Below are positions 23,372 through 35,939 of a stretch of 64,000 bases of DNA, piece after piece. This DNA comes from Mauremys mutica. Taxonomy: Eukaryota; Chordata; Testudines; Geoemydidae. Where the stretch lies: positions 72,981,697-73,045,696 of the forward strand of contig NC_059072.1 in the NCBI RefSeq assembly GCF_020497125.1, in the 5' to 3' direction. How positions within the stretch are numbered: position 1 is the first letter of the stretch; the number at the start of each line of letters is the position of its first letter. The notes under the pieces were generated by a model. It was not told where the DNA came from and ran no database searches. It saw only the letters and a program-made list of their open reading frames with translations. A program made the translations under genes and the position numbers.

Positions 23372-24524
23372 CCGACATAAATCAAAACCTAGAGGTTCCT
23401 TGCCAGGGTCAACAACAAGCTGTTTGTTTTGAGCAGTCGAAACACTCTGTCACTCTCCATTGAGCCTCAGCATCGAAGTTGGGTGTAAGGGTCTTGATGC
23501 GGTTCCATAAAGAGTTGTGGGATTTTAGTCTTTGGCAGGTTCTGCAGCTCATCGTGCAGCAGGAGCCTCACATTTGCATTGACATGGTTAAGAAAGCGAG
23601 ATGTCTGAGCAGCTCTTCTAATCTGTGGAGGCTGGATGTGCAGTTGACTGGAGTTGATTTGAGCGTCCCTGTCGCTATGTGCTTAGCATTATAGAGTTGA
23701 GTGTCAAGGAGTTCACTGCTGTGAAACCACACTGGTTCATAATATTCAGCTGCAGAAAATACCAAGCCAATTGTTGCAGTTCGTAAGGTCCATGGACTGA
23801 ACCCCATGATGTTCCGGCCAATTTTCTGATAAGCGCGACATGAGACCTGACCTTACCACGGTCAGGTGTTCTCGAAGTGTTGTCACAAGATGAAACTCCA
23901 GTCCAGTATAACACCAAGATATTTTGGACCTCGTGGTTGACGCTCTTGCCGCAGAACTGCACGTCAAGTTTGGTATTCGCCATTTTATTGTTCAGATGGA
24001 AAGCAGTTACTATGGGGTTTTTTTCAGGATAGGTCTAAGTTTCCAGCATTGGAAATAATCAGCCATTGTGCTAATAGCTCTGGTTAGGGTGCAGCTGATG
24101 GTATGGAGGCTTGTATGCTGAACAGCCAGGACAACATCATCCGCATACGTGAATCTCCTTGACTCCGTCACTGGTATATCTGTGGTGTATAGATTAAAGA
24201 GTACTGGAGTCAGGTCAGAGCCCTGAGGGATGCCTTTCTGCATTGAAAACCATGTGAGCAGGCCCCTGCACATGAATGGGGCCCTGCTGAAATCAACCCA
24301 TCTAGTTCTTAATGTAGGATTGGGGTGTAACATTTTAGTATGCGCTGCATGGATAGCATATATGTCTCCGTGCTGACAGGCTATGGGTTCAAATCACACA
24401 GCAGGATCTGGTTCATATTGAGTGTTGACTCTAAAATGATGGTGTAGAGGAGGTACTGTCCTATTCAAAGTATTGATAGAGAAGTTTAACAAGAACTTCA
24501 AAGTAAATATATAAAATATATATT

Positions 24525-24790
24525 AATCACTATGGATGATAGTTTCAAAAGCACTTCAGTTATTTAGGAGCTTAAATCCCAATGACAGTCAATAAAAATT
24601 ATACTGCCAAAGTCACTTTTGAAAAATGGGACTTACGCTCCTAAGGCATTTAAGCTCTTTCAGAACTTTTACCTTGAGTGCCTAAAGATGCAGATAGGTA
24701 CCTAGCGGGCTTTTCAAAAGCAGCGAAGCAGGTAAGATGCTTAATAGCTGTTGCCAGAAATAAAGTTGCTCTGAAATCATTTCCTAACTT
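24525..24790. repeat. Diverged copy of the TTTTCAAAAG...GGTACCTA palindromic repeat
   Basis: Blocks such as GTCACTTTTGAAAAATGGGACTTA and GATGCAGATAGGTACCTAGC match the family seen more completely at 45316-45499. Partial copies also lie at about 33880-33965 and 39600-39710. Confidence 0.5.
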
Positions 24791-26249
24791 TTGAGTGCTT
24801 GACTTCGCAACCTTAAAAATGTTCTAATACAGTTATTTGTATATAATATTTATCTAAGGGCCAAAACCTGATTTTTATGCAGGACTCTCCATTGTTTCCT
24901 TTGGGGAGTTATGCGTGAAGACTTTTAGCAGTGTGTGGTTATTAAAAAGTGGCACTGAAACTTGCAGAGCTAGACAGCAACTTTGTCACTCTACAAAAAT
25001 TAACAAAATCCCATCCAGTGTGGGAAAATATGATTACAGCATAGGGGAGGCTTTTCTGGATGTTACAGAGGGTAAAATAATAAATTTGTTCAAGTAAGTT
25101 AATGACAATGCCACTGTGAATTCATTCCCTCTCCGTGTACTGAAGTACATGCTACTTAGGAAAGCAAAAATTAAACCTGCCCAAATAATGGAATTAAAAT
25201 ACAACCGTGTATCATTTAAAAATAGATCTGACATGAAACACATGTAATAGACAAAAATAATATTGTTACTTTTTTATGCCTCCCTTATCATTCCCTAATT
25301 ATCTTCCTTTCCATCTGCTGTCATCTCTTCCTATGTTATGTCTAATTTAGGCCCAGTCCTTGACTATGGTGGGACTTTGTGCCAGAGTAAGAGTCTGTGC
25401 ATGCAGCTTTACGTTGTAGGCTCCTTAGGACATGACACTCTCTTTTACATGTCCATAATATTTCAGGCACACTTATGGATATGTTTAAAAAACATTATCA
25501 GTGATTTTCCTCCTCTTTCTTAGCTGAGGCTCTGATTTGTACACTTAGTTTCTTCAAAACTGGCAGCTGCCATATCCTCACCATGTTCCAAGTTGTGGAC
25601 CAGCTGCACTTTCAAAATTGGCTAATTTGGATAAAACAAAAAATCTATCAAATAAATAGACTTGTATTGTACTGCAAAGATGCATTTGTGGGATGGAAAG
25701 ATTTCTTTAAAGATAGTTCTTTTCTTTTCTCCCAAAATTAACTGTGGGATTAGATTATGTGCCAAAAGGAGTGCCATCGTTTGAAAGAGAAGCAGTGATG
25801 TCTGAAATGCCTAATTGAAATGTTTAGTGTAACCTGATTCTTCTGTTTGCTAAAGTAACACAGATAACTCCCCAGAGGCACCATTGTGAATGAGAGGAGA
25901 TAGCAGATCTAATCACCCTCATGATAATTTCTGAGCAGTGTTTTTGTTCATTTATATCTCTCTTGTATCTTAAAGTTCAGAAGTATTTGTCCTTATTTTT
26001 AACACAAAGTTTCCATAATTTTGAGAGTAATTCAGTCTTCCTTGAAGTGCCATCACTGTAAGAAATATATTTAACAGCAAAACACAATAGGTTGTGGTCA
26101 CAGGCTCCCCACTGATATGTTCTGGCGCTTGAAGCAAAATGAAGTGCCTCCAGGCACTCAAGATGTGTAGAGGTTAGCACTGTGACCCTTCCCAGAGCTG
26201 CCATCCTATCCAATCTGGTACAATATGAAGGAGACAAGACCTTTTTGCA

Positions 26250-26540
26250 ATCATAGAATCATAGAAATGTAGAGTGGGGAGGGACCTTGAGAGGTCATTT
26301 AGTCCAGTCCCCTGCACTGAGGCAGGACCAAGAAAACCTAGACCATCCCTGACACAGGTTTGTCTAACCCGTTCTTAAAAACCTCCATGGACAGGGATTC
26401 CTCAGCATCCCTAGGTGACGTGTTCCAATGCTTAGCTACCCTTATAGCTAGCAAGTTTTTCCTAATAACCAAACTAAATCTCCCTGGCTGCAAACTAAGA
26501 CAATTACTTCTTGTTCTACCCTTTGTGGGCATAGGCAGAG
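26250..26540 (-). mobile_element. CR1 LINE, 3' end with terminal ATTCTATGAT repeats
   Basis: The right-to-left reading gives the C-terminus of the CR1 RT ORF (LQPGRFSLVIRKN, then VAKHWNTSPRD, then MEVFKNGLDK) followed by the 3' UTR. It ends with the tandem TCTATGATTCTATGAT that marks the CR1 3' terminus (26252-26270 on the + strand). It is 5'-truncated near 26540. The frame is still mostly open, so this copy is younger than the other CR1 tails here. Confidence 0.9.
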
Positions 26541-27679
26541 GTGAAGATATTGTTTGCGTGTGCGGGGCTGAGGAAAACTTAATAGCTACCCAGAGAGGAC
26601 CAGGGTGTTGGAAAGTGAGCCTACCCCACATTCACCGGCCTGCAGAGTATGTACTGAGGTCCCCTACAACTGCCACTTCCTCCTTTCTGCAGGAGAGAGG
26701 GGACCTTTCTGTTCCCTAGGGGAGTGAAGCCCCTGTTACCATTCCTGAGAGGACAAGGAGTCCCAGTGCCACAGTTCATGCCTCGCTGGGAGAGGACCCC
26801 TACCACCGACACTCCTAAAAGATGAGGGATCAGAGTGCTGGGGCAGAGTTCCAGGAGTGGTGCCACAAGTGACCCAGGACATAGTGGGCCTCGTCAGGTG
26901 GCTATTCAGTGGCCTTCCAAATCCTTCGATGGCTTCCATTACTGTGGTATAGAGGTCTATGGGAAGCAATTTGGTGGTCTCAGTTCCTTTCCTGATGAAC
27001 AAATAAATATCCATGCCCGATACAAATATTTACAAGTATTTTTCCAAAGCACTGCAGCTCACCACGAAAAATGAAGGGACATTTCAAGGGCAATAACTGA
27101 CATTCTTAGCAGAGAGAGGCCAAAGACTGTACAGGTCAGGGAGACTGATATATTCTGTCACACACTGATCAGGGAGAAGTCATGTTGGCAGCAGTGGCTT
27201 CTGTCCCTCAGGGCTGGGCCCAGCTCTGTGCTGGGCCGGCATGGGGAAAACGGGAGGTAAGGTTGGAGAGTGGGCCTGTACAACCCTGCACTCACCCAGG
27301 GGACTTGGAGAACAAGCCCACCCAGCCCCACACTCACCCCAACAGCAGTGGCTCCCTCCTGTCCTGCGGGGCTGGACCCATGGCTTGCAGAGCCAGCTCA
27401 ACTAGCTGTATGTTCAATTTGGGTAGCAGCAGTTCCATCCTGTCCCAGAGTGCTGGCTAGGGCCCAGTTCCCCACTGCGTCCCATTGGCTCTTGGCGCTA
27501 GGAGGAGCCTGCAACTGCATCATGTGGTGCACTTCAGGGCTTCTCCTCAAGCTGGGCATGTGTTGGCAGGGGCAGATGTGTGCTGAGTTTATAGATTTGG
27601 GGGGGCTGGACCCACTCTATCCTAGCCACCCGATGCCTGTGTTGGTGAGCCTGGAGAATATTGATGACTGTCTCTTTAT

Positions 27680-27800
27680 AACAGCTTCTGACATATTTGA
27701 AGACTGATATCATGCACCTCAGTCAGCCTTCTGTCCTCTAAACTAAACATGCCAAAATTCTCACCTTTTCCTCATAGATCATGTCTAAACTTCTTGTCAT
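27680..27800 (-). mobile_element. CR1-like LINE fragment
   Basis: GATATCATGCACCTCAGTCAGCCTT, then CTCTAAACTAAACATGCC and CCTCATAGATCATGTCTAAA, are the antisense of the RT C-terminal RRGDxIxxY...FxLxEEKR region of CR1. Confidence 0.6.
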
Positions 27801-28300
27801 ATAATGGCTTCTGTTTGCATGGCAAAGCATGGTAAGAATGACCCCAGTTTACTGTTTCACTGACAATAATGTAATGATTATTTGGATAAGTGCTAACCAA
27901 CCAGCTGAAGCTGAAACTCAATACGAGGAACAAAAATTGTAACTCTGCTGCTTTGTGTTACAGCACAAGTGGAACCTCTGAAGGCCTGATCTTGTGGGAT
28001 GCTGACTTTGTGCAACTTGCATTGAAGCCAACTGAACTCACGGGCATTCAGCACCTCACAGGATATAGCCCAATGAGCTTAAAACAGAGTTGCTGAAGCA
28101 GGGTTCAGGTTTCCCACTTTTTAAACTGAACAGCTTGAAGCTGATTTCTCAGACTGTAATATTACACATTTTATTTTAAAACAAGTGTTTGAAATACAAT
28201 CCAATTAACCTACTTTGTGGGCTTTCAGAAGTCCATGGTTTTTTTTAAAAATGTACTTAAACTGATTAAAAATAGCACATTTCCTTGTTTGTTTTCATAG

Positions 28301-28441
<141 letters not shown>

Positions 28442-30159
28442 TAGCAGATACTCTGCTAACCCGTAAAGCAAAGGAACTGCTTTTCCACAATAGCCCTCTC
28501 CCTTGAGAAAGTGAAGAGTCTTGCTTATATTCTGGTGAATTTTGTAGTCACTGCTACTCATTGGATAGTTGTGTGCATGAGAGCCCATACATAACTTAAA
28601 AACAACTCAGTGCATTATGCATTGCGTTCAGGATTTAGACAAGATCTAAACAATTAAACAGTCAGATGACACTGCAACCTCACTGTAATTTCCTCCTTTC
28701 CTGTTGCCTGGAGATAAATATGGATTATTCAACAGGAAAAACTCTGATTATACTTCCTATTGTCTGTCTAATCTCCCACCAAACCTTGAGAATGAGCTGC
28801 ATTTCTCTGCAATGTTTCAGACACTGTATAATACAGGTACTTACAACAGGTCACTATACTGGCTAGTGATTGAGGTGCTGGGGGTGATTGCGTCTACATT
28901 GTCAGGGCTTGATTGTGACTGGCTCATGCACAAGGGTAGGAGGGACACCCTCTCTCTTGTTCCTATGTGCGGGGGTGGTCACAGTTGCAGTCCCTGTACT
29001 TGTGGGAGAACAGGGGTTGCTTCCTCCCTGCCCCATTGGATGCTCAATGCCCCAAAGGGGTTAGGAAAGCATGGCCCCATCTCCCTTTTGGCACCAGCTC
29101 ATAGTAAGGCTGGCACACTGTGGGTAGGATCATATGCCATTCTAAAGGATGGTGAAGCCTGCACATGTGAAGTTTGGAGCAGGATTGTGAATCACAGTCC
29201 ATCCCCAAAATCCTTTGGGAGTGGTAGAGCTCCACACTGATCTCCATTCATGGCTGTGTCTAAAATACAGAATCTAGCTAATGCATGAATTACACATTAG
29301 CAGAAATCAAAGTATGTGCTGTTAAATAAGATAGTTTGTACAAGGAGAGATCTTACAAAAAGTGGTTTTTTTTATTCACCTCATGTTTAGAAGAGACTAT
29401 TTGTAATTTCTCATCAGTTTATACAAACACAATGGGAATGGAGTTGTTTCTAATAACAACTAGGTCATGGTCTAGAAATAGAAACCTTTAGTGATGTCAC
29501 TACGGTGGTGAGAGGACTGGAGACCATACCATAGGGAATGATCTCCAGTTGGCAAGGAGATGATGGATGAAATGATCTCATAGGTATGTGTTTGCTTATT
29601 TCTACAAATCTATGTTAGGACTAGAAAGAGTTGTGTCAAATACTCATACAGAACTCAGGAACTTGCTCAAACTACGTACTGCATTTGAAAAACATAAGGA
29701 GGGAAGGTCACAAAGTGAGGAAATCTGAGTTCCTCACTAGCTGTCTAGGTCCCTTCTTTTCCCCACCAAATTTTGGGTCCCCACACTCCCCCACTATGTG
29801 CTATTTTTTTGTCTTCAGGGAAACAAGGTGATCTCCCTTCCCTTCTGCTACTTCCTGTGCTTTTGGGGGCACAGGTACCCACTACTGCTATCTTTATAGA
29901 GGGACTGCCAGCCTGGGTCATAGCCCCTAACTTCTACTTTCAGGAAAATAGAAGATGGAAACATTCCCATTTTCATCACATCTAGCTCTGTAATAAGCCA
30001 AGAGGCAGCAAGTACCCTTAAGGTTTAGCATAGTAATTAGAGTTTCCCTAGGAAATCACTATCTATCATGTGCTATCAGTAATGGTATTAACAGACCATA
30101 ATGATAAGACAAACTTGTGTTTTTAAGATAGCAGACAAGGGAACATCCATAATGAAGAT

Positions 30160-30830
30160 TCATAGATTTTAAGACCAGGAAGGATCACATGACCATCTAG
30201 TCTGACCTCCGGCATTACACATTTTATAGAATTTTCCCCAGCAATTCCTAGATGAAATGCAATAACTTCTGGTTGAGCTAGAGCAAATCCTTTAAAAAGA
30301 TATCCAGGCTTGATTTATAGCTTCAAGTGGTGGAGAATTCATCCCATTTTCTGGTGTGTTGTTCCAATGGTTAATTCCCCTATTAATTCTTTTATTGAAA
30401 CTTTTGCCATTCTGAATTTGAACTTGTCTAACTTCATCTTCCAGCCATTAGATTTTTTTATGTATTTGTCTGCTAGATTAAACTGCCATCTACTATCAGA
30501 AATCTCTTATCGTCGGTAGGTACTTATATACTGTGATCAAGTCACCTCTTGACCTTCTGTTTGGTAAACTCAATAGATTGAGCTTCTAAAATCTTTCACT
30601 GTAAGACAGTTTTCCAGAACCTCAAATCATTCTTGTATCTCTTTTCTGAATCGTTTCTAATTTTTCACAATCTGTTTTGAAATGTGGACAACGGAGATGT
30701 GGTACTGCCTCATCGATGCTGCATATGGAATGAATTGCAAATAGATGCTAACGTGCATCTTCTTTGAGCCCTATATTGTGATCCTTTCAATAGCATTTTT
30801 TTACTACTTTGTATTCTAACCTATGATCAG
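30160..30830 (-). mobile_element. CR1 LINE 3' fragment (~670 bp)
   Basis: It begins TCATAGATTTTAAGACCAGGA and CATCTAGTCTGACCTC, the reptile CR1 3' UTR in reverse. It continues through the degraded C-terminal RT ORF: GTTGTTCCAATGGTTAA is antisense of the LPxxV block and CAAGTCACCTCTTGACCTTC of the RRGDL block. It holds many stops. Confidence 0.8.
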
Positions 30831-31595
30831 GGTAAGTCCTTTGACTCAGTTACAGGGCAGACAGTCAGGACAACTGTATTCTACTCGCGGCTATGCTACA
30901 AACTTACTGATATTGGAAAACAGTAATTCAACTGTGTAAGTAGTAATGGGACTACTCATGTGAGTAAGGGGATCACAATGTGGCCCTAATCGCTAGGTAC
31001 CTTGGCGCTCTCATCTGTTGAAAAGGGATGATAATTCCACAAAATTTTGTGAAATTTACAAACCTCAATGAATTAAAAGCATTCTGTCAACTTCAGATGG
31101 AAAATGTTATCTTAAAAATGTTTTGCAAATAAGCATGTTTAGTATTGCTCTAAGTGCTGAAATGCCTCAAATAGTGCAAGAGGTTATTTCTAGAAGGGAA
31201 TTAGATTCTGCATTCCTTTGCTAGGATCAAACCGTACTAAAGATACCACCACTCCTCGGCAACAAGCAAACCCAACAGGACCTAGCAGTTCTAAGTGGGG
31301 GGTCTGAAAGTCACTGATCTGAGGTCAGTTGTAGATATATGAATTCCTGCCAGAACCTGTTTATTTGGAGCCGTTCGGAACATAATACAAAACTTATTCT
31401 AGGGTAGGTGTTTAAAAATAATAGCATAGAATTTAAATAAAAAATAATCAAGATGATTGATCACAGATGGCAGTGAATTACAGTCCTCCATGCTGTTGAC
31501 CATCAGCATTTTGCAACACATGAATTGAGATCCCCTCCAAAAAAGTTTTGTTTGCCTGACCGTCACAAATAGCAATATCTCTAATATAAAAACCA

Positions 31596-32245
31596 AGGCC
31601 TTGTCTACACTACACAGTTTTGTCACAAAAGTCAGCATTTGTTGACAAAACAGCAGAGGTGTACACCCAGAAATGCTCCTCCCACCAGTGTAACTCCCCT
31701 GTTATGCCGACCTAATAAAACCACCTCAACGAGAGGCATGGGACTTATGTCAGTGTAGTAAGGGTGATGCCGTGACTGTGTAGATGCTGCGTTCCTTACA
31801 GCGGCTGTTAGCTGTCATCTTGTCTGCTGCCTGGTTTCCACTCCAAGCCGGGCTGCCACCCAGGCTCCCCACTCTCTACCGGGAACCCTGCTGCCCTCTG
31901 GCTCCCTGCTCCCCACACTGGAAGCATGGCAGCCAGCTGGACTCCAGGCGTAGATCTCCCTGCCAGAGGCAAGAAACCCTAGGCAGCCTCCCCCTGCTCC
32001 TGGCTGGGAGCGTGGAGGCGAGAAGCCATGGGGGGCAGCTGGGCTCCCACTGGGGAGCTGCATGGAGCTGACAGCCCTCGCTCTGAGTCCCCCACACTGC
32101 CCTTCTTCAGTCGGTGGAAGCGCTCCTGTCGAGGATGTGCACCTTCGACGGAAGAGGGAGGGTAGTGTGGGCATCAGTAATTACTGTGATGGCTGTAAGT
32201 CAGCCTAACATAGGTCAACTTATCTTTGTAGTGTAGACATAGCCT
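31596..32245. mobile_element. TIR DNA transposon (MITE), AGGCCTTGTCTACACT termini
   Basis: Left AGGCCTTGTCTACACTACAC and right GTGTAGACATAGCCT form terminal inverted repeats with few mismatches, 650 bp apart. Subterminal parts continue as inverted repeats (TGTCGAC/TAACATAGGTCAACTT-like). The GC-rich centre has no transposase; the frames there are chance. This is a common reptile MITE design. No certain target duplication was found. Confidence 0.75.
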
Positions 32246-33088
32246 AAAGGCGACGTGTTGGTTTAAAGTGGGGGAGTAGTTTTTACTATGGAATATCTCT
32301 CTCCCACAAATCATGCAGAAGCAACTTTCAAAACCAAGACCCAGATTCTGCCCCCACCTCACACTAAATAGCATCTTACTCTGCAAGTAGAACTACTCTT
32401 GGAATAAGATGTTATTCAGTGTAAGTTGGGGCAGCAGGATGTGATCCCAACAAATGAACTTTCCCAGTATAGTTTTGTGATTTCTGTCCCCCAAAAGCAA
32501 AAATTGCTTTTCATTTTGTAAAACTGAAAGTAGTGCATCACAGTGGAGGTGGGAATATGTGAACAATCAAACATGATCTTAAGCTGAATATTGCCCACAC
32601 ATTCAACAGCACTTACTGTCACTCGGAGGAGGCCATTAGCAGGAGATGGAAATTATGTAGGTGTCACATGGAAAAAAAAACTTAAAAGTTTGTGAAAAAT
32701 AGAGACAAGTCTGCTGTTTTTCAAGTTAAAAACCATTTTATCTTTTGTTATCCTTTCCTGTTGTGAGAAGGGCATGCGAAAGGGGGAATAGGAAGGGATA
32801 CAGCATTGTGTTACACCTGAACTCTGTGCCCCACAGAAGAGTTTTTTACCTGTATTGCATGTTCAAAGGAGGAGGCGCACCCCAGTTCCTGTGGCATTCT
32901 GACATGGGCATGCTTCTGGGCAGCACACACATTGCAGTTGCATCAGAGACAGGGCAGCAGGTTTCCTTCATGCCTTATCCCACACCTTTTGGGTTTTGTT
33001 GCTGGTGTTGGTAAATGTGTGCAGTGCCTTTTTCACATGGAGGAAGATCCCTGTGCAGCATTTTAAGGGAGTAGGAACTAGTACCCTA

Positions 33089-33338
33089 AGGGTATGTCTA
33101 CTCTGTAGCTGGGAGTGACCCATCCAGCCCAGATACACAGACTCACACTACCGGGTCTTGAGCGATAATGCTACAAATAACAGTGAGGACATTATGGTTT
33201 GGGCTGGAGCTTGGGCTTGACCCCCTAGGCTTCAGAACCCCAACTCCAGCCCAAGTCATAACAACCCCATTGCGCTTTTTTAGCACACTAGCTTGAGTCT
33301 GTCTAGCTGGGCTGGGAGGTTCAGTGTAGACATACCCT
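33089..33338. mobile_element. 250-bp MITE with AGGGTATGTCTAC termini
   Basis: Left AGGGTATGTCTACTCTGTAG and right GTGTAGACATACCCT are inverted repeats. The inside has mirrored GGGCTGGAGC and CTCCAGCCCAAG blocks. The element appears to be a short derivative of the abundant turtle MITE with the same ends (from memory). Confidence 0.8.
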
Positions 33339-34983
33339 CAGTCTTCCTCTGCCCTCTTCCCCCACATGGAACTGGCCATGATGTAGCCCAATAGCTTCAT
33401 AAACCTTAATTTAGCAATTTGTGAAGTTGTTGTTGTTGTTCTAAGACACCCCTGTTCAGGACAGCATTTTAATTTACCATTGTAGTCAGTGGGATTTAAG
33501 GACATACTTAAAGTTAATCGTGCATTTAAGTGCTTCCCTAAATAGGGATGGGCTTAAGTGCTTTTGGGAATGGGCAATAAACTTCTAGGCCTTAAACTTA
33601 ATTGCAACATCAGGCAGCAACTATAGCAAGCCATAGCTTGAAAACTGGAACTGCTTGGCCCTAGCTCATCAGCTCAACGGAACAAGTGGAAATTCTTGCT
33701 GTTGCTGAATGAGGGCTTCTGGCAAACAATTATGTGTGTTTAAAAATGACATTTTAAATATTTTATTGCACTTTGATATCTGGAAAGTGTTATCTAGAAA
33801 TGTTGGGTGTGAAAAGATTGTCTCTCTTTGCCAACATTTGGTAAGACCTTGCTACATGGTTTTATAGGTAAAATTTCCAGAAGCATCTAAGTAATTTAGG
33901 CACCTAAGTCCCTTTGCAAGTCAATGGGATATAGGCTCCTAAGTCCTTTAGAGCTGTTCAAAATTTCATCTATATTATTTGGACAAGTTAAAAAGATTTC
34001 AAAAATGGGTTGCAACTCAGCCCCTCCATACAGCCCACAAAGTAAGGCCAGATTTACAGCCTCCTCCCTGCAGATACTGTCTCCATTTCCCCAGCAGGCA
34101 TAAAGCCTGTGTGGCAAGCTCCTATGACACCTGAGCATAAAGAGTGAAGAGGGGCATGGCCGGAGTGCACTGCATTGGACAGTGACTTCAGAACCGTTGC
34201 CAGGTTCCATAAATTATGGCAGCCCCTAGACAGCTCTAATCTATGCCAGAGTCAGGATTTAAGAAGAATTGGGAAGAGAATCGAACTGTAATTGGCTCCT
34301 TGGTGGTCCTCTCTGCAAAATCAAGCAGATCTTGGCATAAAAGAGAATCTAGCCCATAATCCAGCCCATAATGTTTCTAAACTAATCTCAGTATTAATGG
34401 ATTATAAATAGAAAATACAATCAGATTTTCAGCATCTTTTTGTCTGCAAAGCAAAATATCATAAACATAAAACTATCCCAAGGGATCAAATTATATTACA
34501 ACAGAAATAAAGCTACAGTTTCCTGTAATTATAAATCTATTTTCAACACCACCTTCACATTTTAAAAGGCTTTCTTGGATGTCTTATTAAAAAAAAAGTC
34601 ATTGACAAGAAAAAAATAGTTTAGAGTCAGAATTGTTGAAGAGATAGTGAATGCTCATGAATTATGCTAGTCAGAACTTTCATTTTAATAACTTCATTAA
34701 AATATAAAAAACCTTAAAAGCCAGCCAACATGAATACATATAATATTGTAGAAGAGAAATACATTGAGTGCTGTGACCTTGCTACCAGCCATATTGAAAG
34801 AATAACGCAAAAAACCTTAGAGGAAAAGAAAAGAGATTTATTAATGGGCAAAATTAACAATAAAAAACAAACACCACAACAACTACATATCCACCAATAT
34901 TAATCCTAAAGATTCCATCAGAGTCTCTACACTCTGTACAGAAGCTATCCAGCCATTTTAGGGTTGTCTGTAATGCCTATCAC

Positions 34984-35399
34984 CAGGGGCAAGCAGTCAT
35001 GCGCGGGAGGCGCCCCGGAGCCGCGGGAGCAGCGGACCTCCCGCGGGCATGACTGCGGAGGGTCTGCTGGTCGCACGGCTCGGCTGGACCTCCCGCAGCT
35101 GCGGACGGTTCGCAGGTCCGGCGGCTCCACTGGAGCTGCCGCAGGCATGCCTGTGGGAGGTCCAGCCAAGCCGCGGGACCAGCGAACCGTCCGCAGTCAT
35201 GCTTGCGGGAGGTCCACTGGAGCCGCGGGACGAGCGCCCCCTCCGCAGTCATGCCTGCGGCAGGTCCGGTCATCCCGGGACTCCGGTGGACCTCCCGCAG
35301 GCATGACTGCGGCAGGTCTGCCGGCCCAGCCTGCCGCCCCCCCGGGAAAGGGCCGCCCCATGCGCGTGCTTGCCGCGCTGGGGTCTGGAGCCGGCCCTG
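34984..35399. mobile_element. hAT-type GC-rich MITE (416 bp), near-exact 8-bp TSD
   Basis: It begins CAGGGGC and ends GAGCCGGCCCTG. Its flanks are CCTATCAC (34976-34983) and CTTATCAC (35400-35407), 7 of 8 identical. The body is made of alternating direct and inverted copies of GCATGACTGCGG, GGAGGTCC and GAGCCGCGGGA, with very dense CpG, so every frame is open on both strands. These frames are not genes. The element body is an expanded relative of the 51329 copy. Confidence 0.82.
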
Positions 35400-35939
35400 C
35401 TTATCACCTTAACATCTAAGCTGTCACTGACTGGCAGAAACACAGGCAAAAGATGAGTGCAGCCTGCATAGTTATCTAATCCCTCCCGAACAGCCTCATA
35501 TGTGACACCAAGGTAAATTCTGTTTGTGTTAGATTGCCCACCTGCGCAGGGATGGGATCAATTCAAAATAATCAGGTGTATCATCTTCATAGCACCCTTG
35601 TGTTGAAACTGACTCTTCTATCTTGATCAAAATATCACCTGATGATGTCCTCCATATCACTGTGTAGACTGGAATTTACCTCTCTGATCCCAGCCTTTGT
35701 CTGCTCTGGCACAGCTGGTAATTTCTGTGCAGTCTTTTACCTGCACAGAAATTACCTGGCAGGTTGCTATTTTGGATCATAGAAAAGGCCTAAGGGAGTT
35801 GGTCCCTCCAATCCAACTCTGTCCTTTCCAATCCATCAGTTGATCGTTTTCCTCAACTGGGGAAGCCAGTTCTGAGGCTGAAAGCTGGAGGGATTTGACA
35901 TTTATATTGGCTAAAAATCTCCATATTATATCAAAATTA

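Larger units (their letters stand above)
21840..24345 (-). mobile_element. Jockey-like non-LTR retrotransposon fragment, interrupted by two later insertions
   Basis: Read on the - strand, 24333-24010 is an open RT piece with KGIPQGSDLTPVLFNLY and YADDVVLAVQ, the catalytic palm of a non-LTR reverse transcriptase. After a frameshift, 23983-23675 continues with IRKLAGTSWGS and 23807-23568 with FSAAEYYEPVW and TGTLKSTPV, the familiar order of the Jockey-type C-terminal region. The sequence then jumps over an LTR insertion to 22702-22598 (LNRIRTTHGRC, then CNCGH), and over a MITE to 21949-21850 (MEHIVSECPLRSF). Together these give one ORF2 C-terminus with frameshifts and stops. The sequence is clearly unlike the CR1 copies. 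The clade name is by similarity to remembered Jockey-type proteins; an RTE-like assignment is not excluded. Confidence 0.82.
1..28300 (+). other. SYT1: SYT1 intron upstream of the C2B exon (partial)
   Basis: This is non-coding by inference, because the acceptor at 28299-28300 is intact and no further SYT1 exon was recognised upstream. The preceding C2A exons should lie left of the window. The intron holds transposon pieces annotated separately. The stretches 2315-3250, 3450-5550, 5850-8540, 8890-11500, 16500-18150, 19070-19800, 19950-21840, 24800-26240 and 26540-27650 are AT-rich or mixed sequence with no gene I can support. Short L2/MIR-like tails occur inside them near 11700-11820 and 16340-16480. 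Confidence 0.85.

Noticed and set aside
24380..24395. GGGTTCAAATC, resembling a tRNA/SINE B box
   Set aside because: No A box at the proper distance, no cloverleaf and no SINE body was found.
27180..27707. 145-codon + strand frame
   Set aside because: GC-rich stretch with imperfect internal repeats (GCAGTGGCT...CTGTCC), partly overlapping a CR1 piece on the other strand; no domain recognised.
34945..35419. Up to 151-codon frames in several phases
   Set aside because: Inside the CpG-dense hAT MITE; all frames are open because stop codons are rare in such DNA. No protein family features.
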